Source: Polyangia bacterium
Lineage (GTDB): Bacteria; Myxococcota_A; Polyangia; Polyangiales; Polyangiaceae
Direction: 5' to 3'
DNA: 64,000 nucleotides
Assembly: GCA_030426145.1 (NCBI GenBank)
Contig: JAUHZF010000004.1
Coordinates: forward strand, 20,403-84,402
The notes below the pieces were generated by a model. It saw nothing but the letters and a program-made list of their open reading frames with translations. It made no database searches and was not told where the DNA came from. Within the stretch, counting starts at the first letter, position 1. Every line of letters starts with the position of its first letter. Below, one piece after another: positions 26,633 through 34,286 of this stretch. The position numbers and the translations under genes were made by a program.

Positions 26633-26661
26633 GAGATACGCGGAATCTGCACCTTTGACAA
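26633..26661 (-). promoter_or_regulatory. Candidate boxC promoter
   Basis: On the minus strand TTGTCA (26661-26656) and TATCTC (26638-26633) are separated by 17 bp, placing transcription start near 26627 with a short leader containing the boxC ribosome site. The -35 abuts the operator palindrome at 26662-26673. The -10 is a moderate match only. Confidence 0.4.
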
Positions 26662-26673
26662 GCACTATAGTGC
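26662..26673. promoter_or_regulatory. BoxR-type operator 1 (palindrome)
   Basis: GCACTATAGTGC is a perfect 12-bp palindrome in the boxC-boxR spacer, sharing the TATAGTGC half with operator 2 at 26692. BzdR/BoxR-type regulators are described as binding TGCA-containing repeats, so this is a likely boxC-side site. Confidence 0.6.
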
Positions 26674-26683
26674 GCACCAAGGA

Positions 26684-26713
26684 TTGAATTGTGCAGTATA
26701 GTGCAGGTACAAT
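26684..26713 (+). promoter_or_regulatory. boxR promoter with embedded operator 2
   Basis: TTGAAT (26684-26689) and TACAAT (26708-26713) are separated by 18 bp. Between them lies TGCAGTATAGTGCA (26692-26705), two TGCA boxes 6 bp apart, placing a repressor site exactly in the spacer. The predicted start of transcription falls at about 26720, which is the boxR start codon, implying a leaderless mRNA. Confidence 0.6.
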
Positions 26714-26719
26714 GACGAC

Positions 26720-27469
26720 GTGGAGCTGCTCAAACACCTAGGCGCAGAGGTTCGCCGACGTCGGCAGGACCGCGCACTGACGTTGCGCGAGCTGGCGGCG
26801 GAGGCGGGTGTGAGCCAGCGCTTCTTGGTGTCGGTGGAGAAGGGCGAAGCCAACATCTCCGTGGTTCGGCTCGCCGATGTCGCTCGGGCGCTTGGCACCG
26901 ATCCGGCCACGTTGTTGGGCGGCCCCGTAGCCACGGTCGAGAAGGGACCGCTGGTGGCCCTGTTGGGCCTGCGCGGCGCGGGCAAGACCACCATCGGGCA
27001 ACGCGCGGCCGAACGGCTGGAGCTGCCCTTCGTGGAGCTGGACGCCCGGATCGTCGGGCGCGCGGGCATGGGGCTGGAGGAGATCTTCTCGATGCACGGC
27101 GCCGACTACTACCGGCGCCTGGAGCACGGGGCGCTGGAGGAGATCCTGAGCCGCGGGCAGGGCGGCCTGCTGGCCACCGGGGGCAGCATCGTGACCTCGC
27201 ACGCGACGTTCGAGCTTTTGCGGAGCCAGGCGGTGACCATCTGGCTTCGGGCCACGGCCGAAGACCACTGGGAGCGGGTGGTCGCGCAGGGAGATGCTCG
27301 ACCCATGGCCGACCGCAGCGACGCCATGAGCGAGCTTCGGTCGATCCTACGGGCACGTCGGGCGTTGTACGAGCGGGCCCATCACGTGGTGGACACGTCG
27401 GGTTTGGGCCTCGAGCGCAGCGTGGATGCGGTGGTGCGCGTGATGCGTGACGCCATGCGCGCTTCTTGA
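26720..27469 (+). CDS. boxR: BoxR-type regulator: XRE helix-turn-helix plus shikimate-kinase-like domain
   Basis: A 249-aa transcription factor. Residues 1-65 are an XRE-type helix-turn-helix (LTLRELAAEAGVSQRFLVSV). Residues 75-245 resemble shikimate kinase (Walker A LLGLRGAGKTTIG near 88, VELDARIVGRAGM, LLATGGSIV). In the BzdR/BoxR family this second domain senses benzoyl-CoA and relieves repression of the catabolic genes. Divergent position next to boxC and the TGCA repeats in the spacer support autoregulation and control of boxCB. The GTG start coincides with the predicted transcription start; there is no Shine-Dalgarno. Confidence 0.92.
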   Translation: MELLKHLGAEVRRRRQDRALTLRELAAEAGVSQRFLVSVEKGEANISVVRLADVARALGTDPATLLGGPVATVEKGPLVALLGLRGAGKTTIGQRAAERLELPFVELDARIVGRAGMGLEEIFSMHGADYYRRLEHGALEEILSRGQGGLLATGGSIVTSHATFELLRSQAVTIWLRATAEDHWERVVAQGDARPMADRSDAMSELRSILRARRALYERAHHVVDTSGLGLERSVDAVVRVMRDAMRAS

Positions 27470-27526
27470 AGATAGGTTACGAATCCCTGACAGCCCCGAC
27501 GCCGTGGTTAGGGTTTGGGCTCGGTC

Positions 27527-28729
27527 ATGGTTCTACGATTCGTGGTGTTTTTTGCGGTGTTGCTGGTCCTGCTGGGACTGGTCAACGCCTACGTCCACCG
27601 TCGGGTGAGCCGTGCCTTCGGGCTGGGCGCGACGGGTCGGCGACGATTTGCGGCGGTGCTCGCCCTCGGGCTGGTCGCGATGGTCGTCACCCGCATGCTG
27701 GGACCTGCCGGGCGCACCGCGGTACTGGCCGTGGGTGGGCTCGGGGCCACGATTCAGGTCGGGGCGCTGGTCGCCTTTGGGGTGTTGGCGGTGGACGGGA
27801 TCTTGCGGGGGGTCGGCCAACTGGCCGAACGGCTTCGCAAGCGGGACGTCGTGCCGGAGGTGGTCGAGTCGCCGGTCGAGGCATCGAGCGATGTCGAGCC
27901 CCACCTCGTCACGCGACGCAACTACCTCGAGCGGGCCACCGCGGCCGGAGCGTTGGCGCTCGGCGGGGGGTCCGCGTTCTACGGGAGCGTCTTCGGGCGC
28001 ACCGACTACGGGATCGAGGAGGTCCCCATTCGTCTCGAGAAGCTCCCTCGCGCACTGGAGGGCTTCACCATCACCCAGCTGTCCGACCTCCACATCGGTC
28101 TCTTCGTGGGTGACCCCGAGATGGAGTCGGCGATTGCGCTGGTGGCCAAGACCAAGCCCGACATCATCACCCTCACCGGGGATCTGCTCGACAACGACGT
28201 CGCCTTTGCCCCTCAGCTCGCCCGCTTCGTGCGGAGACTGGGCGAGATCGCGCCGGTCTATGCCATCCCTGGCAATCACGACCACTACGCCGGGGTGCGG
28301 GCCACGCTACGCCACCTCCGGGAAGGTGGGGCCCACGTGCTTTTCAACAGCCACGCGCGGGTGGCGGAGGGGCAAATCGTGCTGGCGGGGGTGGATGACG
28401 TCTGGGGACGGCGGCGAGGCCGCGGCCCGGACCTGAAGCAGGCCTTGTACGGCGCTGGCGATGGGCCACGGATCCTGCTTTGCCACAACCCGGTGTTCTT
28501 CCCCGAGGCGAGCCCGGAGGTCGACCTGCAGCTCAGTGGCCATACGCATGGCGGACAATTCAATCCAGGGGTTCGGCCCGCCGACCTGGTGCTCCCCTTC
28601 GGCTACGTGGCCGGCCGATACACACGCGATGGCTCACAGCTTTACGTGAACAGAGGGTTCGGCACCGCCGGCCCCCCTGCTCGCCTCGGTAGCCCACCCG
28701 AGATCACCAAGCTGGTGCTGACGAGCTAG
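27527..28729 (+). CDS. Membrane-anchored metallophosphoesterase (YkuE/YaeI-like)
   Basis: A 400-aa protein with about three N-terminal hydrophobic segments, then a fourth segment at about 129-155 preceded by TRRNYL, resembling an internal twin-arginine signal. The catalytic calcineurin-like domain shows DLHIG, TGDLLDND, GNHDHY, LCHNP and SGHTHGGQ, all metal ligands present. YkuE/YaeI/LpxG relatives act on membrane or cell-wall lipid phosphates; the substrate here is unknown. ATG 27527 is used rather than an upstream TTG. Its stop shares CTAG with that of the convergent selenoprotein gene. Confidence 0.85.
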   Translation: MVLRFVVFFAVLLVLLGLVNAYVHRRVSRAFGLGATGRRRFAAVLALGLVAMVVTRMLGPAGRTAVLAVGGLGATIQVGALVAFGVLAVDGILRGVGQLAERLRKRDVVPEVVESPVEASSDVEPHLVTRRNYLERATAAGALALGGGSAFYGSVFGRTDYGIEEVPIRLEKLPRALEGFTITQLSDLHIGLFVGDPEMESAIALVAKTKPDIITLTGDLLDNDVAFAPQLARFVRRLGEIAPVYAIPGNHDHYAGVRATLRHLREGGAHVLFNSHARVAEGQIVLAGVDDVWGRRRGRGPDLKQALYGAGDGPRILLCHNPVFFPEASPEVDLQLSGHTHGGQFNPGVRPADLVLPFGYVAGRYTRDGSQLYVNRGFGTAGPPARLGSPPEITKLVLTS

Positions 28730-28953
28730 AGCTGATCGAGGATCTGCGCGTGCTGAGGGAAGGTGCCCTGCTTGGCGCGCTTGTTCCAGAGCTCGCGCCG
28801 AACTCCGTCGAGTCGGGTCACGATGAAATCACCCTTCCCGCCCTCGATCAGTGCCACCGTCGCCCCAGGATGTGCCGCTCCAATCGCAGCGGCCAAACTG
28901 ACCGCCTTGGGCTTGTAGCTTCACATCACGCAGTATTCGATGCTCAACTCCAT
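28726..28953 (-). CDS. SelW-like selenoprotein (Rdx/SelT-SelW-SelH family) with in-frame UGA
   Basis: A 75-residue thioredoxin-like redox protein of the Rdx (SelT/SelW/SelH) family. The frame begins MELSIEYCVM, then TGA at 28923-28921, then SYKPKAVSLAAAIG and continues GATVALIEGGKGDFIV to GTFPQHAQILDQL and TAG. This is the family layout: a C-x-x-U motif after the first strand, Y-x-P, then the G-x-F strand and the closing GxFPxxxxIL. Reading UGA as selenocysteine restores one uninterrupted gene with normal codon use, and a hairpin with G and U in its loop lies at bacterial SECIS distance. The stop overlaps the convergent gene by CTAG. ATG 28953 has no clear ribosome site; GTG 28983 is an in-frame alternative. 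A Cys-to-stop pseudogene is the less likely alternative. Confidence 0.85.
28889..28905 (-). promoter_or_regulatory. Putative bacterial SECIS hairpin
   Basis: In the mRNA of the SelW-like gene GCGGUC pairs with GGCCGC (6 bp with one U-G pair, extendable by a G-U) around the loop AGUUU. The stem begins 15 nt after the UGA, so the loop G is about 22 nt downstream, within the usual spacing for SelB-recognised elements, and the loop has the expected G and U. Confidence 0.65.
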
Positions 28954-29050
28954 GAGGCGAATGGTGTCACGCGGGCCGTTCACCGTCTACCGGCCGCATG
29001 GGTAGGTCCGCGCTTGGCGGGGGTGGGGGCTCGGCTTAAGGAGAGCCACC

Positions 29051-29881
29051 ATGCCTGAGCTGCCCGAGGTGGAACGTAGCCGAAAGCTCGCCGAGCGTGT
29101 GGGCGCTGGGCGAACCATCACCCGGGTGACGGCGGAGAACGATGACATCGTCTACGACGGCGTCACGCCGCGCGCGTTCGAAAGGGCGCTTCGGGGACGC
29201 CAGGTGATGGCAGCGCGACGTCATGGAAAGCAGATGTGGCTCGAGCTCGACCGCGGACCACACCCCCTGATCCATCTCGGTATGACGGGACAGCTCTACG
29301 CGCCGGGCAGCACGGGCCTCGCGCTCGAAAGCGGCATCAAGGCCGAGGGTTGGCCACCGCGTTTCACCAAACTGCAGCTCTGGTTCGACGACGGAGGCGA
29401 GCTGGCCTTCACGAACGCACGGCGACTGGGTCGGCTTCGGCTTCGCGACGACCCCACGGGTGAGCCTCCGATCAGCAAGCTCGGGTTCGACCCCCTGGTG
29501 GCCCTGCCCCGTCCGGCGGCGTTCATCGAGCGCGCACGCCGGCGGCGCTCACCCGTGAAGGCCGTGCTGCTCGACCAATCCTTCGCGGCGGGCGTGGGGA
29601 ATTGGATCGCCGACGAGGTCCTGTACCAGGCGCGCATCGATCCCCGCCGACGTATGGCAGACCTCAGCGAGGCCGAGCTTCGCAATGTGCGTGCGAAACT
29701 GAAGAACGTGGTCCGCCAAGCTGTCGACGTGGACGCCGAGAATGACCGCTATCCCAGCGGTTGGCTCTTCCACCGACGTTGGGGAAAGCAGGCCGGGATA
29801 TGCGATGCCAAAGGCCACACCATCGAGCACCTCGAGATCGGCGGCCGTACGACGGCCTGGGTTCCGGCCCTTCAGCGCTGA
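29051..29881 (+). CDS. mutM: Formamidopyrimidine-DNA glycosylase, zincless plant/fungal type
   Basis: A 276-aa base-excision-repair glycosylase/AP lyase acting on oxidised purines. N-terminus MPELPEVE supplies the catalytic Pro2 and Glu3. GKQMWLEL gives the conserved Lys; GMTGQLY, DQSFAAGVGNWIADEVLY (helix-two-turn-helix) and SGWLFHRRWGK follow. The C-terminal finger lacks the four zinc cysteines of bacterial Fpg (only one Cys is seen) and ends GGRTTAWVPALQR, the zincless finger style of plant and fungal Fpg. AAGGAGAG precedes the ATG. Confidence 0.9.
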   Translation: MPELPEVERSRKLAERVGAGRTITRVTAENDDIVYDGVTPRAFERALRGRQVMAARRHGKQMWLELDRGPHPLIHLGMTGQLYAPGSTGLALESGIKAEGWPPRFTKLQLWFDDGGELAFTNARRLGRLRLRDDPTGEPPISKLGFDPLVALPRPAAFIERARRRRSPVKAVLLDQSFAAGVGNWIADEVLYQARIDPRRRMADLSEAELRNVRAKLKNVVRQAVDVDAENDRYPSGWLFHRRWGKQAGICDAKGHTIEHLEIGGRTTAWVPALQR

Positions 29882-29955
29882 ACGCCCCGAACGGGAGCCT
29901 CGTCCCAAGCTCGGTTTGACGTGAAGCCCAGCGGCGTCAAGCCCTGCTACCTTGG

Positions 29956-31284
29956 ATGGCCATGTGGGAACGTGAGGAGAAGCGTGAGGAGCCGGTCTAC
30001 GTCATCGAGGCGATACCTGTCCCGGGGGACCACAAGATCGACCGCGAGCGCATGCAGCGAGAGAGAATCCCTGCCCCCGAACATCTCCGGCTCTCGAAGG
30101 AGATTGGCCGCGGTGCGGTTGGTCGCATCCACGTGGCCCTAGACCGCCACCTCTTGCGTCACGTCGCGCTCAAACGACTCGACGCCAAGCTCGCTGACGT
30201 TCCGATGTACCGTGATGGCTTCATCGCCGAGGCTCAGATCACTGGACAGCTCGAGCACCAGAACATCCTTCCTGTGCACGAGCTGGCCGTCAGCGACGAT
30301 GGGGTCCCCTACTTCACGATGAAGTACGCGCGTGGCGCCCCGTTCGACCAGTGGTTGGCGGATCCTTGGCGTTCCGTGGGCTCGGCCGAACGCCTCGAGC
30401 AAGGCATCGAGATCTTGATCAAGGTCTGCGACGCATTGGCCTACGCCCACCACCGTGGCGTCATCCACAGGGACCTCAAGCCGCAGAATGTGATGGTGGG
30501 AACATTCGGGCAGGTCTACCTGCTCGACTGGGGGCTGGCGAGGCTCACACGAACGCGACCCGCCTCGGGTGATCAGGCGCAGATGGAGGCTCCGGGTCCG
30601 GTGGGTACGCCAACGCACTTTGCCCCTGAGCAGGCACGAGGAAACCCAGAAGACGTGGATGAACAAAGCGATGTCTTTGGGGTTGGTGCCATGCTCTACG
30701 AGGTCGTCGCCGGGGTGGGGCCCTATGGGCCTAGCCGGTCCGCGCAGGAAGCCGTCGAGAAGGCTCTCGCGGGACGGGTGCTGCCCTTGGAAGGGGTGAC
30801 CGGCCGCTTGGCCGACATCGTCATGCGCGCCGTAGCTCCAGAGAAGGCGGACCGGTACGAGACGGTGCTCGAGCTTCAGGCCGACCTACGTCGGTTTCTG
30901 CACGGCGGACTGCACCTGCCCACGAGGCGCTTCGATGCAGGCGACGAGATCGTGCGCGAGGGCGCGGTAGGCCATGAGACCTTCATGATCGTTCGGGGCC
31001 GATGCCGGGTGTTTCGGACCGTCGGTGGGCAGCAAGAGACCCTCGCTACTCTGAGCGGGGGGGACGTGTTCGGGGAGATGGCGCTTCTGCTCGAGGAACC
31101 CCGAGCCGCCACCGTGGTCGCAGAGGAAGAGGTTACAGCCGTGGTGCTCGACCGCGAGACGATGGCGGATGGCGTGGGCGCCGACGGCTGGACCGGGGCC
31201 CTGATCCGCAGCTTGGCCGAGCGATTCCACGCTCTGGAACAACAGGTGCGGAAGTCGGGACTTCGTCGGGGCGACGCCAGGTAG
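29956..31284 (+). CDS. Ser/Thr kinase with C-terminal cyclic-nucleotide-binding domain
   Basis: A 442-aa cytoplasmic protein. Kinase domain (about 38-320): EIGRGAVGRIHVA, HVALKRLD, HRDLKPQN, LLDWGLAR (DWG for DFG) and HFAPEQA. Residues about 325-425 form a cNMP-binding beta-roll: DEIVREGAVGHETFMIVRG, then GGDVFGEMALLLEEPRAATVVA, the phosphate-binding cassette with Glu and Arg. By analogy with PKG-like architectures, cAMP or cGMP may control kinase output, but no cyclase lies nearby. Confidence 0.88.
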   Translation: MAMWEREEKREEPVYVIEAIPVPGDHKIDRERMQRERIPAPEHLRLSKEIGRGAVGRIHVALDRHLLRHVALKRLDAKLADVPMYRDGFIAEAQITGQLEHQNILPVHELAVSDDGVPYFTMKYARGAPFDQWLADPWRSVGSAERLEQGIEILIKVCDALAYAHHRGVIHRDLKPQNVMVGTFGQVYLLDWGLARLTRTRPASGDQAQMEAPGPVGTPTHFAPEQARGNPEDVDEQSDVFGVGAMLYEVVAGVGPYGPSRSAQEAVEKALAGRVLPLEGVTGRLADIVMRAVAPEKADRYETVLELQADLRRFLHGGLHLPTRRFDAGDEIVREGAVGHETFMIVRGRCRVFRTVGGQQETLATLSGGDVFGEMALLLEEPRAATVVAEEEVTAVVLDRETMADGVGADGWTGALIRSLAERFHALEQQVRKSGLRRGDAR

Positions 31285-31330
31285 CGGCAGGGAGGTACCG
31301 TTCCGGCTCCAGCGCGGCTAGGGTCTGGAC

Positions 31331-32902
31331 GTGTCTTCGCCTTCCGGGTCGGCCCGTGACCTTCATCCCGAACGCGCGCTCCGTCACCCCGTGTGGTGGA
31401 TCGCCCTCGCGCTGCTGCTTCTCAACGACCACCTCCTCAAGGGGTGGGGGCCCGGATGGCTCACCGGGAAGTTGAGCGACGTCGCGGGCATGGTCATGGC
31501 CCCTGCACTGGTCGCGGTGTTGGCTCGTGTCCGAACCCGGCCAGGGCTGGTTCGCACCCACGTGGGGGCAGGTGTCGCACTTGCCGCCATCAACATTTCG
31601 GAGACTTGCGCCCGGGCGGTCGAAGGCATGATGGCTACGGCCGGGTTGCCGTGGCGGATCTGGGCCGACCCGACGGACCTCCTGGCGCTGTTCGCCTTGC
31701 CGGTCGCGTGGTGGCTGTTCGTGCCAACCATGGAGACGCAGGTCGACGCGCGTGCCACTTGGCTGCTGGAGCGGGTCGGCCTGCTGGCCGGCGCTGTGGG
31801 CTCGATGGCGACCTCGATGGCGCCACCTGAGACGCCGGTCGTGGCCCCCGGACGCGTCATCACGCAAGGCTGGACCAGCGACCCGGTCTACGTCGTGGAT
31901 ACGTCGAGCGGGGACCGCCTTCAGAAACTCGCCGCCCCCGAAGTGAGCGGTTCGGGGCCACGCATCGTCGTCGATGACGTCCTCTACACGGTGCGAGGCT
32001 CGTCCGTGTACGGCCACCGTCTCAGCGACGGAGCGGAGGTCCTCGACTACGCAGCCGACGACGCCTACTTCCACTCGCTCGTCACGACCGACGAACGGCG
32101 GCTCCTGCTCATCTCCGCACCATCTGGAGGCCACAACATGGAGCGGGTCTTTGCGATCGGCTTCGATGGCAAGGCACAGTGGTCAGCTGCCCTGCCGAGC
32201 GACTACACGTGGCGTGGGCGCTCGACCGCGCCGATCGTCGCTGGGGGCCTGGTCGTCGTGACTGCCGGGGATGAGGTGGTCGCGCTAGACCCCACGGGCG
32301 GCGAGCGCCAGTGGACCTACAAGGCCGGGGTGCCTTTGCGATGGGTGGTGAGCGCAGGGAGGTTTGTCACCGCGGTCGACGAGGTCGGCGCCCTACATAC
32401 CCTCGACGCGGCTTCGGGTCGCCGGGCCTGGCTTGGTCCCGAGGGCAACCTGGCCGATTTCCGGTGGTCGGACACCAAGCCCATCGGGACCACGGACGAC
32501 GGGGGACTCGCTTTCTGTCGGGGCGACCGCTTGGTCGCCATCGACGCCAGCTCACAGGGCCTTCGGTGGCAAGGGCCTACGGGGATCGAAAGCGTCACGT
32601 TCGGTCGAAAGTACGCGTTGGCCTACCTGGGCGACGGCGACGAAAATCCACGCTACGGCCTCATCGACCTGCGCAACGGTGAGTTTGCGTGGGTGCGGGA
32701 GTTGGATGCTAGCCCCAGTATGGCCCCCGTCATCGCAGAGCAAGAGGGCCTCGTGCTGTTCCAGCCGAACTACGAAGAGATGCTGGCGTTTGAGCTCGGA
32801 AGCGGTGAGCGTAGATGGACGTTCGACCTGGACGATGGCGCCCCGGTCATCGTAGGCCACGCGGGCGGACGAGTCCTGGTCGCGCGGCGCGCTGCGGAAT
32901 AG
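31331..32902 (+). CDS. Membrane protein with PQQ-like beta-propeller
   Basis: A 523-aa protein. The N-terminal about 160 residues contain four hydrophobic segments and the motif NDHLLKGWGPGWLTGKLSDVAG. The rest is an outward-facing propeller of PQQ/WD-like repeats: VVTAGDEVVALDPTGGERQWTY, GALHTLDAASGRRAW, MLAFELGSGERRWTF. No PQQ or metal ligands can be assigned, so an enzyme role is unproven. GTG 31331 is used as start. Confidence 0.65.
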   Translation: MSSPSGSARDLHPERALRHPVWWIALALLLLNDHLLKGWGPGWLTGKLSDVAGMVMAPALVAVLARVRTRPGLVRTHVGAGVALAAINISETCARAVEGMMATAGLPWRIWADPTDLLALFALPVAWWLFVPTMETQVDARATWLLERVGLLAGAVGSMATSMAPPETPVVAPGRVITQGWTSDPVYVVDTSSGDRLQKLAAPEVSGSGPRIVVDDVLYTVRGSSVYGHRLSDGAEVLDYAADDAYFHSLVTTDERRLLLISAPSGGHNMERVFAIGFDGKAQWSAALPSDYTWRGRSTAPIVAGGLVVVTAGDEVVALDPTGGERQWTYKAGVPLRWVVSAGRFVTAVDEVGALHTLDAASGRRAWLGPEGNLADFRWSDTKPIGTTDDGGLAFCRGDRLVAIDASSQGLRWQGPTGIESVTFGRKYALAYLGDGDENPRYGLIDLRNGEFAWVRELDASPSMAPVIAEQEGLVLFQPNYEEMLAFELGSGERRWTFDLDDGAPVIVGHAGGRVLVARRAAE

Positions 32903-32975
32903 GCGCTACGATCATCTCGCTCGTGCCGATGGACCGGTGGAGGCCCCCAACTCAGGGGGGCTCCGCGAGGTCCTC

Positions 32976-34283
32976 ATGAATTCAACCCACCCCTCATGCG
33001 CAACCGATGACTGGCAACCTGTCCATGAGCAGATCGTAGCTATCGCGCGTGGCCTCACCTCCCACGAACGCGAACTGTGCTGGTGGCTCGCAAGGGCCGA
33101 TCAGCTGGGCGTCCATCAAGCCTGCGGCTTTGCCAGCCTCTTCGAGTATGCAGACCGCTACGTGGGCCTCAACCGCCGGCAAACAGAGGAGCGACTCCGA
33201 GTCGGTCGAAACCTGGCCCGCCTCCCCGCGATGGATCAAGCCTTTGGTGAGGGCGAGATCACGTGGAGCAAGGTTCGTGAGCTGTCTCGAATTGCCACTT
33301 CAGAGACGGAGCACGACTGGCTCACCTGGAGCCAAGGGCGAACCAGCCGTCAGGTCGAGCATGCAGTGGCGACACGACGACCGGGTGATCGCCCATCGGA
33401 CCCGGGGGACAGCTCCAAGCTCAAGCACCGCCTGAGCTTCGAGGCGAGCGCGGAGACGATCGCGCTGTTTCGCGCCCTCGAGCAACAGGTGAAACAAGAC
33501 CTTGGGCCGAACGCAGATGACGACAGCGTCCTGCTCGAGATCGCGCGACGCGGATTGGGTGGTCCCGATGAGGGAGCAGCGCCCTACCAGATCGCCGTCA
33601 CTCGCTGTAACAGCTGTGGTGCGCAGAGCATCGACGCAGCCGGTCGAAGTCACCCCATCACGGCCGACGTCGGGGCAATGGCCGAGTGCGACGCGCAGCT
33701 CGTGGGCAACACATCCGAACGCCCCCACGTGGGAACGACCAGCCCCCACGTGGGAACGACCAGCCCCCACGTGGGAACGACCAGCCCCCACGTGGGAACG
33801 ACCAGCCCCCACGTGGGAGCTGAACATCGCCGGGCGAAGCAAACCATCCCGCCGCGCATTCGACGCCTTGTCCTTCGCCGTCATGGGTCTCGCTGTGCCG
33901 TACCCGGATGTGAGAACCACCGATTTCTGGACATCCACCACTCGAAACCTCGAAAGGACGGCGGAGACCACGACCCAGAGCTATTGCTACCGCTGTGCGG
34001 CGCACATCACCGTGCCGCACACCGTTTCCAGCTCATCGTCGAAGGAACGGCGAGCGAAGGGTTCCGCTTCTATCACGCGGATGGGACCCAATATGGGGCA
34101 GCAATCGCCCCCCAGGAGCTCTCCGCAGCAACCGCGGTCGTGAAGCGACTCGACGACATGGGGATGACGCTCAGGCGAAGCCACAGCCTCGCGCGGCAAG
34201 CGCGGGACCGCGTAGACGATCCGACGGACCCGGAAGCACTATTCGAAGAAGCGGTTCGACTGACGCTGCCCCGAGAAGCCTAG
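32976..34283 (+). CDS. HNH endonuclease-domain protein with 7-aa tandem repeats
   Basis: About 435 aa. The N-terminal helical domain (ERELCWWLARADQLG through RQTEERLRVGRNL) resembles the DUF222-type region of 13E12-like proteins. An HNH domain follows near residue 305: CAVPGCENHRFLDIHHSKP, GGDHD and LLPLCGAHHRAAH, with zinc-knuckle cysteines and catalytic histidines in place. Between them a run PHVGTTS repeats four times plus a partial copy (21-bp DNA repeats). These proteins are scattered, often multicopy, and of uncertain role; mobility has been proposed. ATG 32976 follows GAGG by 5 nt. Confidence 0.78.
   Translation: MNSTHPSCATDDWQPVHEQIVAIARGLTSHERELCWWLARADQLGVHQACGFASLFEYADRYVGLNRRQTEERLRVGRNLARLPAMDQAFGEGEITWSKVRELSRIATSETEHDWLTWSQGRTSRQVEHAVATRRPGDRPSDPGDSSKLKHRLSFEASAETIALFRALEQQVKQDLGPNADDDSVLLEIARRGLGGPDEGAAPYQIAVTRCNSCGAQSIDAAGRSHPITADVGAMAECDAQLVGNTSERPHVGTTSPHVGTTSPHVGTTSPHVGTTSPHVGAEHRRAKQTIPPRIRRLVLRRHGSRCAVPGCENHRFLDIHHSKPRKDGGDHDPELLLPLCGAHHRAAHRFQLIVEGTASEGFRFYHADGTQYGAAIAPQELSAATAVVKRLDDMGMTLRRSHSLARQARDRVDDPTDPEALFEEAVRLTLPREA
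33722..33818 (+). repeat. 21-bp tandem repeat, 4.6 copies, in frame
   Basis: Units of 21 bp start at 33722, 33743, 33764, 33785 and 33806 (the last truncated after 13 bp). The full copies are identical and contain the palindrome CCCACGTGGG. They encode the PHVGTTS heptad of the HNH protein, so copy change preserves the frame. Identity suggests recent slippage or expansion. Confidence 0.9.
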
Positions 34284-34286
34284 CTC

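Noticed and set aside
28726..28953. SelW-like frame as a pseudogene because of an internal TGA
   Set aside because: The only interruption is at the exact redox position where selenocysteine is known, the rest of the gene is intact, and a SECIS-like hairpin follows.
33722..33818. CRISPR-like repeats
   Set aside because: Repeats are directly adjacent without unique spacers and encode a heptad within an HNH protein.
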